DNA from: Bog-159 sp035308525
GTDB lineage: Bacteria; Acidobacteriota; Terriglobia; Bryobacterales; Bryobacteraceae
NCBI GenBank assembly: GCA_035308525.1
Contig: DATGGM010000266.1
Span: 1-58,436 of the forward strand
Reading direction: 5' to 3'
Length of the DNA stretch: 58,436 nt
Below the pieces are notes generated by a model that had not been told where the DNA came from, ran no database searches, and saw nothing but the letters and a program-made list of their open reading frames with translations. The translations under genes and the position numbers were made by a program. Shown here piece after piece: positions 51,436-58,436 of the stretch. Position 1 is the first letter of the stretch; every line of letters begins with the position of its first letter.

Positions 51436-51690
51436 ATGAGGTACCATGCCATCGATAGCCAGGTGCGGTGTCCGCACTGCGGCCGTACAAACGTTTTGAC
51501 GTATGCCAGTACTGGGGTGAGGGGCGATCTGTACCGCTGCGACGCGTGTTTCGGGCGGGCAGTTCACCGGCGCCGAAGCGGGGGCGCTTGCGTACTCACG
51601 CCGCTGCTGGAGTTCGGGCGTTTTGGGACGTCGCGGGCCTGCCTGGCGCGAACCAGGCAGGCCGCGGAACTGGCATCTTCATCGGTGTAA
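51436..51690 (+). CDS. Small zinc-ribbon protein
   Basis: 84 residues. CPHC (about residues 12-15) and CDAC (about 35-38) form a likely zinc ribbon: QVRCPHCGRTNVLTYASTG ... LYRCDACFGRAV. The rest is basic and unstructured. Stand-alone; function unknown. Coding status moderate: the zinc knuckle supports it, but there is no clear Shine-Dalgarno. Confidence 0.55.
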   Translation: MRYHAIDSQVRCPHCGRTNVLTYASTGVRGDLYRCDACFGRAVHRRRSGGACVLTPLLEFGRFGTSRACLARTRQAAELASSSV

Positions 51691-51693
51691 CGC

Positions 51694-52101
51694 TTACGTC
51701 GCGCGCTTGGCGGTGCGCGCCGTGACTTCGCTGCGCTTGATCTGCGCGCGCCGCCGTCCGGACGCCAGGTTCTTCGCCGCTTTCTCTTTGGCCGCCGCGC
51801 TCACCGCCACCTTGTTCACCACCTTGATGGCGCCCGCACTCTTGGCGAGCCGCGTAGCGGTGCCCTTATGCTGCAGCACGTCCGTCTGCCCCTCGATGGT
51901 GGCCACCCCCCCCTGCACGTGAACCTGGAAATGGTGCGTCGAGATCTTCGACGCTGAAAATCGCGCGCGAATAGCCTTCTCGATGGTGGCGTCCGGTATG
52001 GACGCAGGCTTGGCCTTCGGAACGGCCGCCGATTTGGTGGCGGCATGCGCGCAACCGATCGTCAGGGCCAGCACGATCGGCGCTAAGCATCGATACGACA
52101 T
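51694..52101 (-). CDS. BON domain secreted protein
   Basis: 135 residues. Signal peptide (APIVLALTIGCAHA) then a BON domain (IEKAIRARFSASKISTHHFQVHVQGGVATIEGQTDVLQHKGTATRLAKSAGAIKVVNKV) and a Lys/Arg-rich tail. BON domains bind membrane surfaces. Convergent with the zinc-ribbon gene by 3 nt; divergent from the ROK kinase gene. Confidence 0.88.
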   Translation of the reverse strand: MSYRCLAPIVLALTIGCAHAATKSAAVPKAKPASIPDATIEKAIRARFSASKISTHHFQVHVQGGVATIEGQTDVLQHKGTATRLAKSAGAIKVVNKVAVSAAAKEKAAKNLASGRRRAQIKRSEVTARTAKRAT

Positions 52102-52173
52102 AATAAGACCTCCTTAACTGGAATTGTGCCCGGCACGCTCATTAGTTCTCAAGAAACGCGATATAACTAACGA

Positions 52174-53022
52174 ATGCCCGTCTTCGGAGGAATCGAGTGC
52201 GGCGGCACCAAGTTCGTGTGCGGCATCGCCGGCGAATCCGGCGAGCTGCTCGCCCGGACCGAGTTTCCGACTACCACGCCGGCCCACACCATCGGCCGCG
52301 CCATCGAATTCTTCCGCGCCCAGCCGCATCCGGTCGCCGGCATCGGCATCGGATCGTTCGGCCCGGTGGACCTGAATCCCGCATCGCCCAAGTTCGGCTT
52401 TATCACCTCCACGCCCAAGAGCGGCTGGCGCGATACGGACGTCGCAGGCGCGCTGCGGCTGGCCACCGGCCTGCCCGTGGCGTTCGATACCGACGTGAAC
52501 GCCGCTGCGCTGGGTGAGGCCCGTTGGGGCGCCGCCCGCGGCCTGGATACGTTTCTCTACCTCACCATCGGCACCGGCCTGGGCGGCGGCGGCATGGCTA
52601 ACGGCCGCCTGCTCCACGGCCTGGTCCACCCGGAGATGGGACACATCCGCGTGCCGCACGACCGTGCCGCCGATCCCTTCCCCGGCTGCTGTCCCTTCCA
52701 CGGCGACTGCCTGGAAGGTTTAGTCTCGGGACCCGCTCTTGAAGCCCGCTGGGGTCAGCGCGGCGAGACCCTGCCGCCGGCACATCCCGCCTGGGACCTG
52801 GAAGCCCGCTACATCGCCCTGGGCCTGGTCACATGGATCTGCACGCTGTCGCCGCAGCGCATCATTCTGGGTGGCGGCGTGATGCGCCAGGCGGCCCTGC
52901 TCCCGAACATTCGCGAAAAGGTGTCGGCGCTGCTCAACAACTACATCCAGGCGCCCGAGATCGTGCCGCCCGCGCTGGGCGCCGACGCCGGCGTCCTGGG
53001 CGCTATCGCCCTGGCTCAATAA
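52174..53022 (+). CDS. ROK-family fructokinase-like sugar kinase
   Basis: 282 residues. ROK fold: GIECGGTKFVCGI (ATP loop), GIGIGSFGPVDL, DTDVNAAALGEARWGAA (catalytic Asp within NAAALGE), LTIGTGLGGGGM, HPEMGHIRVPHD and CPFHGDCLEGLVSGPAL (zinc site). The latter form matches bacterial fructokinases of the ScrK/YdhR type, so phosphorylation of fructose or a similar hexose is likely. Confidence 0.9.
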   Translation: MPVFGGIECGGTKFVCGIAGESGELLARTEFPTTTPAHTIGRAIEFFRAQPHPVAGIGIGSFGPVDLNPASPKFGFITSTPKSGWRDTDVAGALRLATGLPVAFDTDVNAAALGEARWGAARGLDTFLYLTIGTGLGGGGMANGRLLHGLVHPEMGHIRVPHDRAADPFPGCCPFHGDCLEGLVSGPALEARWGQRGETLPPAHPAWDLEARYIALGLVTWICTLSPQRIILGGGVMRQAALLPNIREKVSALLNNYIQAPEIVPPALGADAGVLGAIALAQ

Positions 53023-53070
53023 CCCCACCGGGAACTTTCCTGGACTCGGCGGTGTCTGAGCCCAAATAAG

Positions 53071-53589
53071 ATGGTCGCTCCGAGCGAGGTGGAAACCCGC
53101 GACTCAGCGAAGCCGGTACAATACCGCTTGCAGATGACCTTCTGGCTGGACGTGACCCTGCTGGCCTCGGTCTGCGCGCTGCAGACCGTTTCCTTCACCG
53201 GACTCGTTCTCCACGAGTGGCTGGGACTCGCGATGGTGGGTTTGGTTTTGGCTCATCTCCTGCTCGCCTGGAGCTGGATCGCTTCGCAGAGCCGCCGCTT
53301 ATTCGCCTTGCAAACCGTCCGCGCGCGCATCAACTACCTTCTCAACCTGAGCCTTTTCGCCGGCGTCACCGCCGTGATCTTCTCCGGCATACTGATATCG
53401 CAGAAGGCGATTCCGGCGCTGACCGGCACGCAGGCCGCGCCGGACATGGACTGGCGCTGGGATACCCTTCACAACCGGTTCTCGCAGGCCGTGGTCATTC
53501 TGGCTGGGCTTCACTTGGCGATCAATTGGGACTGGGCGCTCGCCGCCGGACAGAAGGTTTTCCGCCGCGTCCGGGAAGGCCCGCTGTGA
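53071..53589 (+). CDS. DUF4405 membrane protein (cytochrome b561-like)
   Basis: 172 residues, four membrane helices: FWLDVTLLASVCALQTVSFTGLVL, LGLAMVGLVLAHLLLAWSWIA, RINYLLNLSLFAGVTAVIFSGILIS, AVVILAGLHLAINWDW. His residues in helices 1, 2 and 4 (VLHEW, AHLLLAW, LHLAINW) suit haem b ligation as in b561-type proteins. The stop overlaps the start of the next small gene (GTGA at 53586). Confidence 0.83.
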   Translation: MVAPSEVETRDSAKPVQYRLQMTFWLDVTLLASVCALQTVSFTGLVLHEWLGLAMVGLVLAHLLLAWSWIASQSRRLFALQTVRARINYLLNLSLFAGVTAVIFSGILISQKAIPALTGTQAAPDMDWRWDTLHNRFSQAVVILAGLHLAINWDWALAAGQKVFRRVREGPL

Positions 53590-53888
53590 AATCGGTCCGC
53601 GTACTATCCCGCATTGCGCTTCTCTCGCTGGTTGCCGCTGCCTTTGCCGTGTTGACGGCAATTTACGGCGGTTCCGCGCGGCCTCCTTTGCCAGGTCCGC
53701 GCTGGCAGGCGGGCCGCCGGCATCGTCCGTCCGCGCCGCGGCTCAGTCAGTTTCCGGAATTCATTGGTGAAGGCGTGGTAGTGGCAGTCTGCGCCGTGGC
53801 GGGACGTCTGGTGTTGCGGCTGCGGCTCTCCCCTGCGTCGCGCAGCCAAGGGCAGCCGATATTGTTGGGCCTGCTCCGGGAACCCTAA
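53586..53888 (+). CDS. Small hypothetical membrane-anchored protein
   Basis: 100 residues from a GTG overlapping the DUF4405 stop. One N-terminal membrane segment (LSRIALLSLVAAAFAVLTAIYGGS), then a Pro/Arg-rich stretch and a second weakly hydrophobic part (GVVVAVCAVAGRLVLRL). Overlapping start argues for translation; the composition of the second half is odd and could mark a frameshifted or decaying gene. Not recognised. Confidence 0.45.
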   Translation: MKSVRVLSRIALLSLVAAAFAVLTAIYGGSARPPLPGPRWQAGRRHRPSAPRLSQFPEFIGEGVVVAVCAVAGRLVLRLRLSPASRSQGQPILLGLLREP

Positions 53889-53986
53889 GACTGCCGAAAT
53901 TCCCGCTCTGGAGACCGTTGGCGGGCATCCTGGGTGGTAACATAACAGGATTCATAGAAACGCTGCCTTGAACAGGAGACGTCCAC

Positions 53987-54403
53987 ATGCCATCGATCAC
54001 AAGTGTCGCCGAAGCTTTCTTTGCCGCCTGCGAAACGGGCAAAGGCTGGCAGACTTGCAGCGCCTACTGCGCACCCAACGCCACTTTTTCCGCACAGGCC
54101 GAACCTCTGCTCGACGTGAAGACGCTGGCACAGTACACCGACTGGATGAAGGGTATCCTAACCGTTCTGCCCGACGCAAAATATGAGGTGAAGTCGTTCG
54201 CTACGGATGCCGCGCGAAACAACGTTGCCGCCTACGGCGTGTTTCATGCTACTCATACAGGCCCCGGCGGCCCGGTTGCGCCTACGGGTCGTCGCACCAG
54301 CACCGACTATGTCTATGTAATGCAGTTCGAGGGCGACAAGATCGTGCACATGACCAAGATATGGCACGCCGGTCTCGCGCTGAAGGATCTCGGCTGGGCT
54401 TAA
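53987..54403 (+). CDS. SnoaL/NTF2-like protein
   Basis: 138 residues. Cystatin/NTF2-like fold with SVAEAFFAACETGKGWQTCSAYCAPNATFS, LAQYTDWMKGILTVLPDAKYEVKSF, VAAYGVFHATHTGPGG, STDYVYVMQFEGDKIVHMTKIWHAGLALKDLGW, as in SnoaL-like ester cyclases. AGGAG lies 8 nt upstream of the ATG. Substrate unknown. Confidence 0.85.
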   Translation: MPSITSVAEAFFAACETGKGWQTCSAYCAPNATFSAQAEPLLDVKTLAQYTDWMKGILTVLPDAKYEVKSFATDAARNNVAAYGVFHATHTGPGGPVAPTGRRTSTDYVYVMQFEGDKIVHMTKIWHAGLALKDLGWA

Positions 54404-54442
54404 GCGGATCAAGTGCTGCCGAACCTGTAAGCTGTGATCCGC
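54404..54442. terminator. Inverted repeat after the SnoaL-like gene
   Basis: GCGGATCA (54404-54411) and TGATCCGC (54435-54442), perfect 8-bp arms around a 23-nt loop, starting right after the stop codon. No U-tract. The rest of 54443-54571 holds nothing recognisable. Confidence 0.4.
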
Positions 54443-54571
54443 CGGCCGGTTCTGCCGGATTTTCGGGCGGCCTTGGGGGCTCCTCATCGGGATGGCGCGA
54501 AACCAACCAGTGCCTGGTCGGCCGCGGCGCTCCCTCGTACTGGCAAAAGCTGGCCCCGCACGTCCTGGGCG

Positions 54572-56080
54572 CTATCGCTCTGGCGCGTGGCCGCGCGCCA
54601 GAATCGTCAATTGCGTGCGCTCGCCGCGATAGAGAATATGCAAGCCTTCCGTGCGAATGAAGTCCTGGAAGTTGTCGTAGGGCAGCACGTAGATCTCTTT
54701 GCCCCGCGGTGGAGGCAGGGTCCAGCAAAAGGTTTTGAGGTTGCTCTCGTGAAAATACACCCGGTAAAAGTTGAGCGCAGACGCATAATCCCATGCAGTC
54801 GGGATATCTCGCACGCCATAACGCTGCGCGACTTCCTGAATTACCGGGTAAGCGGCTCGCACGTCGGCCGCGGACGACCACTCGAAAAAATGCATCAGCC
54901 GCAAGCTGCCTACAAAGTAAGCCGCGCCTACGAACCACACTACCAGACTAAGCCGCTGCAGAATCCGTCCCGCACGGTTCTGTTTCTCCGCGGCCGTTAC
55001 GGCTCCCCACACAACCATCGTTAAAGGCGCAAAGAACAGCGCCGTTCGATACATAGGCAACGGCACCCGCGCCACCTTGAACTGTAGCCAGTGTAGGGTG
55101 AGTGTCAGGACTACAACGCCGCCCCCAAAAGCCGCGACTTGCAGTAGCCGCGAGCGTTTGGCGGAACTCCTCGGCCACCCCGGAACTACAAACTCTAAGA
55201 CGCACAAGACTACGGCCAGCCATGGTAGAAAATCGCGTGCGTTTTGCAGTATTCGCGCGAGCAGAGGATTGACTATGGCGGTATTCAGGCCGGAGAAGCA
55301 CGAGTCGACGACGGACTTCCAGGTCTCGGACAACTGTCGCGCGCCATAATAAAGTTGCGACTTCGGGTAGCTGATCACTGCCGATCCGACAACTAGAAAA
55401 GCAACCAGAAATCCCGGCGCCACACACCACGCAAGAAGACGGCCGCATTTCTTGGCCGCCTCGCAACTGCGGCCATGAAAGGTCCACATCTTCCAACAAG
55501 CCCATACCCAAAAAACCAGAATGCCGGAACCATCCGCGTAGGCGAAAGAGAAGTTCGCGGCAAAGGACAGCGCCGCGCAAACCGAGGCCATCATGCAGTC
55601 ACGGCGCAAGGCCGCCTCGCCCCCCGGCTCGTAGGTCACAATCTGGCGGGCCAACAGAAAGATCTCCATCATCAGGAACCCGACTGCCAGGCCATAGCCC
55701 CGCGCGGCGACCATATAATCCATCACGAACGGATTGTAGACGAACGAGACAAACAGCGGCCAAACAAAGAGTTCCTCCTCGGTCATCAACAGGCAGAGCC
55801 TGAACACAGCCACCATGTACACGGCGCCGCCAATCAGCGCCGGCGCCCGCAGAGTGAGATGTGACAGGCCGAACAACCAGGTAAAAAGACGAATGAGTAT
55901 CGAGTTGAGCACGTGATTGCCCGAACTGGGATACCATTGCGAGGCCCAGGCGGGCGCCACGAATTGAAGGTATGAATCGGCCTCATCCACGGTTACTGAT
56001 TGCAGGTGAGCGCGAGAAATAACCCAGATCAACGCAAAGCCACCCATGGCAAGCGACGGCCAATGACGTCGAAGTTGCAT
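54572..56080 (-). CDS. GT39-like membrane glycosyltransferase-fold protein
   Basis: 502 residues with about ten to twelve membrane segments. N-terminus LAMGGFALIWVISRAHLQSVTVDEADSYLQFVA contains the Asp-Glu of the first loop (TVDEADSY) typical of ArnT/PMT-like (GT-C) polyprenyl-phosphate-dependent glycosyltransferases; LIRLFTWLFGLSHLTLRAPALIGGAVYMVAVFRL follows. The C-terminal 100 residues are soluble. Donor and acceptor unknown. Isolated; the AT-content is slightly higher than in neighbours. Confidence 0.72.
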   Translation of the reverse strand: MQLRRHWPSLAMGGFALIWVISRAHLQSVTVDEADSYLQFVAPAWASQWYPSSGNHVLNSILIRLFTWLFGLSHLTLRAPALIGGAVYMVAVFRLCLLMTEEELFVWPLFVSFVYNPFVMDYMVAARGYGLAVGFLMMEIFLLARQIVTYEPGGEAALRRDCMMASVCAALSFAANFSFAYADGSGILVFWVWACWKMWTFHGRSCEAAKKCGRLLAWCVAPGFLVAFLVVGSAVISYPKSQLYYGARQLSETWKSVVDSCFSGLNTAIVNPLLARILQNARDFLPWLAVVLCVLEFVVPGWPRSSAKRSRLLQVAAFGGGVVVLTLTLHWLQFKVARVPLPMYRTALFFAPLTMVVWGAVTAAEKQNRAGRILQRLSLVVWFVGAAYFVGSLRLMHFFEWSSAADVRAAYPVIQEVAQRYGVRDIPTAWDYASALNFYRVYFHESNLKTFCWTLPPPRGKEIYVLPYDNFQDFIRTEGLHILYRGERTQLTILARGHAPER

Positions 56081-56140
56081 TGACGCGCACCACTATATCA
56101 CGTACTAACTGCCTTACCAAACCGGTGATATAAACTAGCC

Positions 56141-56347
56141 TTGCGAAGCTATTCTAACCGCGCTGCTCTTATGCGCGGCTGCGGCCGGCATCCGGGATCG
56201 CGCCCGCGATGGAACGAGTTTCTGCATCCTCGGGACCCGTCGGCGAAGCAGCTGGCGTCAGCGCTGCGCATGCCTGTACGGCGCATCAGCGACATGGTGA
56301 ACGAAGAGGTGGCGGAGGATCGACTGGGCGATGCGGTCATGACGTGA
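56141..56347 (+). pseudogene. Degraded HigA-type antitoxin fragment
   Basis: 68 codons. GCGRHPGSRPRWNEFLHPRDPSAKQLASALRMPVRRISDMVNEE aligns with the HigA pattern (IHPGE.L..EFL...G.S...LA.AL.VP..RI..IVN.KR.IT), covering the start and recognition helix of the XRE domain, but the conserved GE, the Gly-Leu-Ser turn and the ITADTALRL tail are lost. No HigB toxin is seen beside it. Remnant of a toxin-antitoxin module. Confidence 0.5.
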
Positions 56348-56389
56348 GGTGCTCCCCCGGGACCGCCTGAATTCCACCGGCTGGACCAA

Positions 56390-56405
56390 CTACACATATG
56401 TGTAG
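56390..56405. promoter_or_regulatory. Perfect 16-bp palindrome
   Basis: CTACACATATGTGTAG, perfectly symmetric, 70 nt upstream of the small gene at 56475 and about 330 nt upstream of the LuxR-type gene. Candidate dimeric regulator site. Confidence 0.5.
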
Positions 56406-56474
56406 AAAAATAGCCGCTTTTCTTCCCGATTTACAGGAAGAAGTCGCGAGTTCGCGTTTTCTAAGTAAAGAACA

Positions 56475-56714
56475 ATGTGCGCTGAATTCACGGATACAGC
56501 TCAATTCGAGGCTCTCAGCCGTATCGCCGTCTTCTCGGCCGGAGTGCGCGGACACCAGTTAGCGGCCTGGCAGGCCGCGCCAGACTCCGCCACGGCGAAA
56601 TGCGTGGTGTGCGGTTTGAGCGTTACGGTGCGCGCCTCCTTGTGGGAACCGGGCATGGATGGCGCCGCCCTCGAAACCTCGTGCAAGGCCGATTCGCGCG
56701 ATAGGGTGGCCTGA
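56475..56714 (+). CDS. Small hypothetical protein with CxxC
   Basis: 79 residues. FEALSRIAVFSAGVRGHQLAAWQ helix, then KCVVCGLSVTVRASLWEPGMDGAALETSC with CVVC and a late Cys. Possible metal or redox site. No other similarity recognised. Directly upstream of the LuxR-type HTH gene (21 nt), and behind the palindrome 56390-56405. Confidence 0.5.
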   Translation: MCAEFTDTAQFEALSRIAVFSAGVRGHQLAAWQAAPDSATAKCVVCGLSVTVRASLWEPGMDGAALETSCKADSRDRVA

Positions 56715-56735
56715 GTTTGTATGAAAGGGAATGTT

Positions 56736-56990
56736 ATGTCGGCTAACCTGCAGGTTCTATCTACCCGCCCGTTTATCGGGCCGATGGGTGGTTCTGATTC
56801 TCACCTGACTCCGTATGAGTTACGTTTGCTGAGGCTGCTGGTTCAAGGCCACCGCTACAAGACGGCGGCCGTGGCTTTGGGCGTCACGTCGCACACCGTG
56901 TCCTTCCACCTGCGCCGTGTTTACCTGAAGCTGGACGTCCATTCCAAGTCCGAAGCGGTGAGTAAGGCCTTGCGGCATGGCTTGGTATAG
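56736..56990 (+). CDS. Stand-alone LuxR/GerE-type HTH protein
   Basis: 84 residues. GSDSHLTPYELRLLRLLVQGHRYKTAAVALGVTSHTVSFHLRRVYLKLDVHSKSEAVSKALRHGLV is a complete GerE/LuxR HTH with the usual LTP.E and K.AA..LGVT..TVSFHLR..Y.KL.V elements. No receiver or ligand domain, so it may act alone or pair with a separate receiver. AAGGGA precedes the ATG. DNA target unknown. The 233 nt that follow (56991-57223) hold nothing recognisable. Confidence 0.85.
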   Translation: MSANLQVLSTRPFIGPMGGSDSHLTPYELRLLRLLVQGHRYKTAAVALGVTSHTVSFHLRRVYLKLDVHSKSEAVSKALRHGLV

Positions 56991-57223
56991 TCCCTCCGCG
57001 AGTCGATCGGGTGGTGGCCTTCTTGCGAATGACGGCGGCGATGGGCGCATCAGCCGGGGTCCTCGGGCTCAAACATTGCCTGCGAGGCCCTGAACCTGGC
57101 TATCCGCAATCTCAGACAGGTTCCTGGGCCAACAGTTGATCGGCGCCGGACATCGGCCCAACAGCATCATGCGCGCCTCCGGAGCAAGCCGCCATCATGC
57201 ACAAATTGGGCGCGCGTGAATAG

Positions 57224-57805
57224 TTATCGCCGTCTATCGGCGTGAAGCGGCGGTTTCAAAACCTCAAACTCGAACCTGATAACCTTCCCCCGCACCACGT
57301 AACAAAGGTAGTGCTCCCAAAACAGCCGGTACCGGGGGAACCGGTTCACCAGGAATTCGAAACCCAGCCACCTCCAGAACGCCAGCAGCTTCACCTCCAC
57401 CGAAACCTCGCGGAACTTCGCCCGCGTGTAATAGCCGAAGCCCCCATGATCTTCGCCGAAATACCGGAACGAAAAGCTGTTCAGGTGGCTGCGATGCGTC
57501 GGATCGCAGAACGAGCTGAAATCCGTATAGTGCGGCGTCTCGATGCGCACCGTACCGCCCGGCCGCACCAGCCGGTGGAACTCTTCCATGGTCCCCATTA
57601 CGTCGCCCACATGCTCGATCACGTGGATCGCCAGCACCCGGTCGAAGCAGTCATCACGAAAAGGATAGGGAAGGCGGTCCAGGTCGCAGAGAACGTCGGC
57701 CCGGCTGGCGGGATTCCGGTCGATCCCCACGGCTCCCGTCTGCTTATGTATACCGCAGCCGACGTCCAGGATTCTCAAGCTTCGCGCATCGCCAGCGTCA
57801 GGCAC
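57224..57805 (-). CDS. SAM-dependent methyltransferase (class I)
   Basis: 193 residues from a GTG at 57805. SAM motif SLRILDVGCGIHKQTGAVGID, acidic loop CDLDRLPYPFRDDCFDRVLAIHVIEHVGDVMGTMEEFHRLVRPGGTVRIETPHYTD fit Methyltransf_11. The C-terminal part (FRYFGEDHGGFGYYTRAKFREVSVEVKLL, RLFWEHYLCYVV) is unlike plain methylases and is typical of envelope/glycan ones. Start overlaps the aminotransferase 3' end by 31 nt; a TTG at 57778 would remove the overlap. Confidence 0.8.
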   Translation of the reverse strand: MPDAGDARSLRILDVGCGIHKQTGAVGIDRNPASRADVLCDLDRLPYPFRDDCFDRVLAIHVIEHVGDVMGTMEEFHRLVRPGGTVRIETPHYTDFSSFCDPTHRSHLNSFSFRYFGEDHGGFGYYTRAKFREVSVEVKLLAFWRWLGFEFLVNRFPRYRLFWEHYLCYVVRGKVIRFEFEVLKPPLHADRRR

Positions 57806-58436
57806 TCTTCCAGAGTATCCAACGCGAAGTCGCATTGGTCGCGCGTGATGATCAGCGGCGGGCAGAGCCGCACCGTATTGTCGCCCGCGCCCAGGATCAG
57901 CAGCCCGCGCGCGAACGCCAGGTCCACCACCCGGTCGCGCAGCTCCGGCGCCTTCGTCTTGGACTGCTGGTCGCGCACCAGCTCCACACCCAGCATCAAC
58001 CCCAGCCCGCGCACATCGCCCACCACCGGGAAGCGCGCCGGCCATTCCCGCATGCGCGCCATCAGGTGCGCGCCCATGCGCGTGGCGTTGTCGAGCAGCT
58101 CCTTCTCCAGCAGCTCGATGGTGACCAGCGCCGCGGCGCAAGCCACCGGGTTGCCGCCGAACGTGGAAGCATGTGCCCCCGGAACCCAGCGCATCAGGTC
58201 TGCGCGCGCCACGGTGGCGCCCAGCGGCAGCCCGCTGGCGATGCCCTTGGCCACCGACATAATATCGGGCGTGAGCCCAAAGTGCTCGGACGCCCACATC
58301 TTGCCGGTGCGCCCCATGCCCGACTGCACCTCGTCGCAGACCAGCAGGATTCCGTGCTTCTCCGTGATGCGCGCCAGCTCGTCGAAGAACTTCTGCGGCG
58401 GCACCACGTACCCGCCCTCGCCCTGCACCGGCTCGA
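57775..58436 (-). CDS. Class III aminotransferase (5' truncated)
   Basis: C-terminal two thirds of a PLP-dependent aminotransferase; the coding frame runs off the window. EPVQGEGGYVVPP, LLVCDEVQSGMGRTGKMWASEHFG (PLP-stacking Asp-Glu), SVAKGIASGLPLGA (PLP lysine), and HASTFGGNPVACAAALVTIE place it near 4-aminobutyrate or acetylornithine aminotransferases. Substrate not decidable without the N-terminus. The overlapping methyltransferase is downstream on the same strand. Confidence 0.92.
   Translation of the reverse strand, partial: EPVQGEGGYVVPPQKFFDELARITEKHGILLVCDEVQSGMGRTGKMWASEHFGLTPDIMSVAKGIASGLPLGATVARADLMRWVPGAHASTFGGNPVACAAALVTIELLEKELLDNATRMGAHLMARMREWPARFPVVGDVRGLGLMLGVELVRDQQSKTKAPELRDRVVDLAFARGLLILGAGDNTVRLCPPLIITRDQCDFALDTLEECLTLAMREA

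Noticed and set aside
51468..51725. Alternative frame overlapping the zinc-ribbon gene
   Set aside because: Lacks the paired CxxC motifs; the 51436 frame has them.

Overview
The window is a 58.4 kb, high-GC, gene-dense bacterial chromosome segment. The gene families point to an Acidobacteriota member, most likely near Bryobacterales/Solibacter. They include a DUF1800-DUF1501 pair, TIGR03118 secreted proteins, a PF07638-type ECF sigma factor coupled to a TPR-carrying Ser/Thr kinase, a DUF1080 protein, Tat-exported isomerase- and UroD-like proteins, DUF2934 small proteins and a bacterial alpha-2-macroglobulin. This placement rests on gene content only; no phylogeny was possible.

Layout. 1-5.2 kb: the end of a CorC-like CBS protein, a stress-type cassette (ArsR regulator, SRPBCC, VOC lipoprotein), an AI-2E-family permease with a HupE-like membrane protein, and a DUF4142 protein. 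5.3-13.5 kb: DUF1800/DUF1501, DUF1080, an M28 peptidase and two paralogous TIGR03118 proteins with matching promoters. Between the paralogs lies a carboxymuconolactone-decarboxylase-like gene with an in-frame TGA at the second position of its CxxC motif, followed by a bSECIS-like hairpin; I read it as a selenoprotein. 13.5-26.1 kb: metabolic and envelope genes, namely a sugar isomerase-like protein, a sugar-binding lipoprotein, AroDE, an amidase with a tiny Tat protein, LarB, an Fe-ADH, a TonB-like protein, PadR, an acyltransferase, a UroD-like protein, a DUF2934 protein and a secreted protein of unknown function. 26.1-34 kb: a giant alpha-2-macroglobulin divergent from an M1 metallopeptidase. 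34-35.3 kb: a DUF2934 / receiver-domain cluster behind an AT-rich palindrome-dense region, then tRNA-Gly.

35.3-39.3 kb, minus strand: a translation cluster rplM-rpsI-rpsB-tsf-pyrH-frr. rpsB appears to start at an ACG codon behind a perfect Shine-Dalgarno. 39.3-43.6 kb: a TRAP transporter (fused DctQM, DctP, TatT, lipoprotein). 43.7-48.4 kb: a tightly coupled ECF sigma / kinase-TPR / START-like / acyltransferase operon. 48.4-51.2 kb: the pntA1-pntA2-pntB transhydrogenase operon. 51.4-58.4 kb: small or accessory genes (zinc ribbon, BON, ROK kinase, DUF4405, SnoaL-like), a GT39-like membrane protein, a degraded HigA-like fragment, a stand-alone LuxR-type HTH protein with a 16-bp palindrome upstream, then a methyltransferase and a truncated class-III aminotransferase.

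No prophage, transposase, CRISPR array or rRNA was seen. The most notable items are the candidate Sec-containing AhpD/CMD-like protein, the ACG start of rpsB, and the nested palindromes in front of the DUF2934/receiver cluster.
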